Shown here: in pieces, positions 60,416 to 64,000 of the stretch | Numbering within the stretch: the stretch's first letter is position 1 | How the letters are laid out: every line of letters starts with the position of its first letter | NCBI GenBank assembly: GCA_963277665.1 | Contig: OY728133.1 | Coordinates: forward strand, 385,157,962 to 385,221,961 | Source of the DNA: Viscum album | Taxonomy: Eukaryota; Streptophyta; Magnoliopsida; Santalales; Viscaceae | DNA: 64,000 nucleotides | Reading direction: 5' to 3' | The notes under the pieces: generated by a model | Database searches by the model: none | What the model saw: the letters and a program-made list of their open reading frames with translations, nothing else | What the model was told of the DNA's origin: nothing | Position numbers and translations under genes: made by a program

Positions 60416-60428
60416 TGATATCAAAGCA
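60416..60428 (+). other. Degraded primer-binding site after LTR A
   Basis: TGATATCAAAGCA is the Met-tRNA site TGGTATCAGAGC with two G-to-A changes. Confidence 0.65.
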
Positions 60429-60880
60429 CATTCTAGTTATTTTGGAGATTAGGACAAGAAAACATTAGTTGTAACCCAGGGGATAATTCTATCACCATGG
60501 ATAACCTAGATTGGAATATAGGGAATCTAATTGTAGGATATCTTTTTCAATTGAATGTTTATCATTATATGATCAAAGTATAATTTTTATTTTCTTATTA
60601 TCTATGTACACGAGTCACCTTATTTTATTTTAATTTTCTACTTAATAGCTTGAAATAGAAGATGCACCCTAACCTATTTTTACAATAGTATGTAATACGA
60701 AATATCAAGGGTAAAATTTCATAAGATGGGATGAATAAAATGATCTATAATTTTATCAATAATATTTTCCTTATAATAAAAATGTTAAATCATATAAAAC
60801 ACAAAAAAAATCAAATATAACCTAACAAAAGCATTATTTTCATAAATTTAGAATGAAATGAGTGGTAGAAATTAAGAAAC
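60429..60880 (+). other. Residual interior between LTRs A and B
   Basis: Only a few hundred bases separate the primer site from sequence already matching LTR A. No gag or pol motif was seen. The exact start of LTR B could not be found; a TGTAATA at 60691 is one candidate. Confidence 0.45.
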
Positions 60881-63760
60881 ATATATTAATGGAATAGTAA
60901 CATAACCCTTGGAATAGTAATGTTACCATTAAGAATAGCCAACTGGAAAAGAGAATAGTAACCTCATTTAAGAAATTTTAAATAAAATTTTTTAATATAA
61001 AAAATGAAAAAATGATATATTTTTATAATTTTATTAGAAAAAAAATGTTTTAAAATGATAAATTAAGTATTGATATTTTTATGAAATATAAATATTTATT
61101 TAATATTTTATAATTTAATATAATGAATTAAAATAAAATATATTTTCACAAAACAGTATCATAAATTTATATTTTTTTATATTATTATCATAATATAATT
61201 TTATGAGACCTTAATTAACTTTTCAAAGTGTCATGACATTATTTATAATATTAAAATCAGTATTTTTCGAGTAAATGATTATTTTAATTAAAAATAAAAT
61301 ATTTCATATATAGAAAATTATTTTTTAAAACTGTAGTTAATTTTTTAATTCCATATATTGAAATATTATTAGGGGTGATTTTTGATATTTTTCTAAAATA
61401 GTTTAATTTTTAGTGAATAGTGAAATTTGATAATTTTTTAAAGAAGCTAAATACATGAATTTTTAGTCATTATTGATGTATAGATATTGTAATAACCATA
61501 ATATAGAAAACCCTTTCTCTAATTTATGTATTTATTCATTTAAATAAACACTTTTTACATTCTTTAGAAAAAATAATGAACTAATGAATAAAATAATAAA
61601 AAAAATCTCCTCCCCCACTATAAATACCACAACTCACCACTTCGTCTCCTTACATGAATAAATTCTTGAAGCATGAAGAAAAATTTCCCATTACACATCC
61701 AAAATATCTCTACCATTTCCATGAGTTTTGGTCTCAACATAAGACCAAACCCAATTTCCCTAAGTGGGTTCTCAAAGAGAAGATGTTCTAGTGGAAAAAT
61801 CCTCTTTCATTTTATTTTAATATCCTTCAAATTTATTTTATTTTCTTTTCCTCTCATGGACTCCCAATCCAAAATTGTAATTATAAATCTAGTATCATTT
61901 ATATACTATAATTTTATTGTGTTAGTGGAATAATCTATCATCAAATCTATTCCCTCTTCCTTTCATTATAGAAATGAAAAATTTATCCCTGATGTGTCAA
62001 TTTACCGCCATCATGGATGGTGCACTTTCATTTTTTTATCTCTATTAAGTCTTGTCATAAATAAATTAATATAGTTAAATAATATTTTTTATAAGAAATA
62101 TAAATTATTTAATGTTCTGTAACCAGTATATGTACATAATATTAAATAATAAAACAAAACTCGTTTGTGATGATTGAAAATTTACCAAAATAAACTAACA
62201 TTCATCACTACTATTTTATCTAGAGAATAAATATCATATTTGAATATAAAATGATATATAAGACTATTTAAAGTTATTTTTGAGAATATATATCATTTAA
62301 TACCACTAATTTTGATTTGATTAAATTTTACAAGAACTCCTCTAATTAAACTCAAAGGAATATATCATAAAATCATAATAAGATCACTGAAAAAATGAAT
62401 AAATTAAACAATATAAGTAAATAAAAGATATGTAAATAAACCTAATAAAATTATAATAAATTAAATAAATGTATAAAGAGTTTTGAACTAATTAATTTTA
62501 TTAATTTTTATATTAATTACAATTGCATAGTAGTTTCTGACATATAGTAGGAGATTCTCTCTATACCTCAATTTTCCTTTGGGTTACACTTTCTCTCTCT
62601 TTAATACAATGTAATTATTTTTAATTCTTATGAACTCCTCCTTTTTTATATTTTTTATTTTCCAAAATTATTCACCTATACTAATTTTTATTTCTTTTGT
62701 GGTGAAATGAATTTTTTATAAGGTTCCCTTCTCAATTCCTCCCGATAAGAAACCTCGATTAAAGGGAAATTCCAATTTTCTTTCCCATTTTAATGTATCA
62801 TCTGTATTCTTTATAAAGACCCCATTATTCTTATAAAATAAATATTTTTATGAGTAAAATATATCTTGTTTCATTTTTGGTTTTATATGAAATATTATTC
62901 TTTTTTATTGTTAAATGCTCTGTGATATTTTCCTTAAACCACTATAAAATGTCTCATTTATAATTATTCTTAAACCCTCATTTTAAATGATTTAACTTAA
63001 GTATGACATCACTAGTCATTATATGTTCTTTTTTTCACTTATTAATGTTTATGTGTTATTTAAACCCAATATTTCATGGACACCATTATGATGTTCCCCT
63101 TCGTTATGCCCTATGACATGATTAGAAAACCTGAATTATTTCTATGGGTAACCCTTATGCTTGATAATTCAGGTTAACCACATATGCTTGAACATGTTAT
63201 GATGGGTGGACCCAGATATCACTCCAATTAATTGGTTAATTTTTAGTTTCTTAAGACATCATTTGGGATAGGGGTAATACTAATTCCTTTATGGTACTTT
63301 TTCAACCATGTTAAACGGTCTTGGCAATTAGACTAGACTCATACTTATGGAATGCTATATATTTTTTCCACATTATTTTATTTCAATAATGAAATGATGA
63401 CATGTTCTATAAGTTATGGTTAATTATTATTACTCATTCCTTTCCATTTAATTTCATCATGTTATACCTTCTAACCCAGGTTCTATTATCTATTTCTATG
63501 TTTGTTCCCTTACTGGGATTTTTATCTCATCCCTTTATTCATGAATACCCCAAATTATCCTATGAAGATGTAAGATATAAAAGGATTTTATGAGATAATA
63601 AATTATTTTTTATATAATTATTTTTTAACATATTTCCATTTTTTTGTTTTATATACCTAATCAACCAAAGATACTGGACTTTATGATCCTTAGTTGGTAT
63701 TTTATGGTTAAGTATCCTTAAAATCATGTTATAATATGTGTAAAAGGACATGATTTTTAT
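60880..63760 (+). repeat. Plus-strand Tekay-like LTR B
   Basis: This is co-linear with LTR A. Shared landmarks are GGAATAGTAATG.TACCATTA.GAATAG, a TATA box at 61619-61626 with CTCCTCCCCCAC before it, TGATGTGTCAATTTACCG near 61990, and the tail TAAAAGGA near 63750. It ends near 63760 (TTTTTATAT). The frame 61673-61933 (86 residues) starts in the leader just after the TATA box and matches no known protein. Confidence 0.62.
61619..61626 (+). promoter_or_regulatory. TATA box of LTR B
   Basis: TATAAATA occurs in the same context as in LTR A (pyrimidine-rich before, ACCAC after). Confidence 0.5.
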
Positions 63761-64000
63761 ATTTGAACCTCATATATGTACAAATACATGTCTATTATAA
63801 ATATATTATATTAATATAATAATAGGTATTTTATCATATGTGATTCATATATACCCTTTTACAACCCATTTATTAATAATTCATTATCAAAATCATTATT
63901 TTGGGTGATAACTGCTTGATTTTCCTTATATTTGAATATTTATTAGTTTTGGTCCTCCTAAATTGATTATGGATCCATAATCTCAAAAATATTAATAATA
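63761..64000. other. AT-rich flank at the right edge
   Basis: This follows the end of LTR B. No primer-binding site, gene or repeat match was seen. Confidence 0.4.

Overview
The window looks like heterochromatic nuclear DNA of a flowering plant, probably a eudicot with a large AT-rich genome. It is built almost entirely from nested, decayed transposable elements. I see no intact host gene, tRNA or rRNA gene. The evidence is a plant chromovirus (Tekay/Del type) with an initiator-Met-tRNA primer site, a Ty1/copia remnant, and an En/Spm (CACTA) DNA transposon with plant-specific transposase and Ulp1-like domains. Most coding frames carry stops and frameshifts. The precise host species cannot be told from the sequence.

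Layout. 1-8352: a minus-strand Ty1/copia remnant, with the end of its 3' LTR at the left edge, decayed RNase H and RT motifs, a sharply GC-rich island (4860-6030) and a 5' LTR ending near 8352. 8353-10829: AT-rich sequence with nothing recognisable. 10830-11839 and 29240-29880: two related copies of a repeat, probably LTR pieces of a minus-strand Ty3/gypsy element whose decayed gag-pol lies at about 24000-29112. 11840-23393: a full-length but inactive Tekay-type chromovirus with two 3.4-kb LTRs, inserted into that older sequence. 30211-31981 plus 43226-about 45980, then 46000-48045, then 48046-about 50960: an older minus-strand Tekay-like element (3' LTR, gutted interior, 5' LTR). Its 3' LTR is split by the CACTA transposon at 31982-43222. 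About 51000-56089: another minus-strand LTR with its promoter and polypurine tract. 56690-63760: plus-strand Tekay-like LTRs, two of them separated by only a few hundred bases of interior.

The youngest and best-preserved unit is the 11,241-bp CACTA element. It has 14-base perfect ends inside longer inverted repeats, a 3-bp target duplication, and arrays of palindromes beneath both ends (8 on the left, about 14-15 on the right, every ~51 bp). It carries a TNP2-like transposase pseudogene, and a second multi-exon gene that joins an En/Spm accessory-transposase region to a Ulp1-like protease domain. A G-rich minisatellite lies between that gene and the right array. In a working relative the TNP2 protein would cut the ends while the accessory protein binds the subterminal repeats; here both frames contain stops.

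The most unusual structures are the CACTA palindrome arrays, whose left and right versions have different arms; the G-rich minisatellite; and a set of short GC-rich boxes spaced about 190 bp apart that recurs in several separate Tekay-like LTRs. All similarity statements were made by eye.
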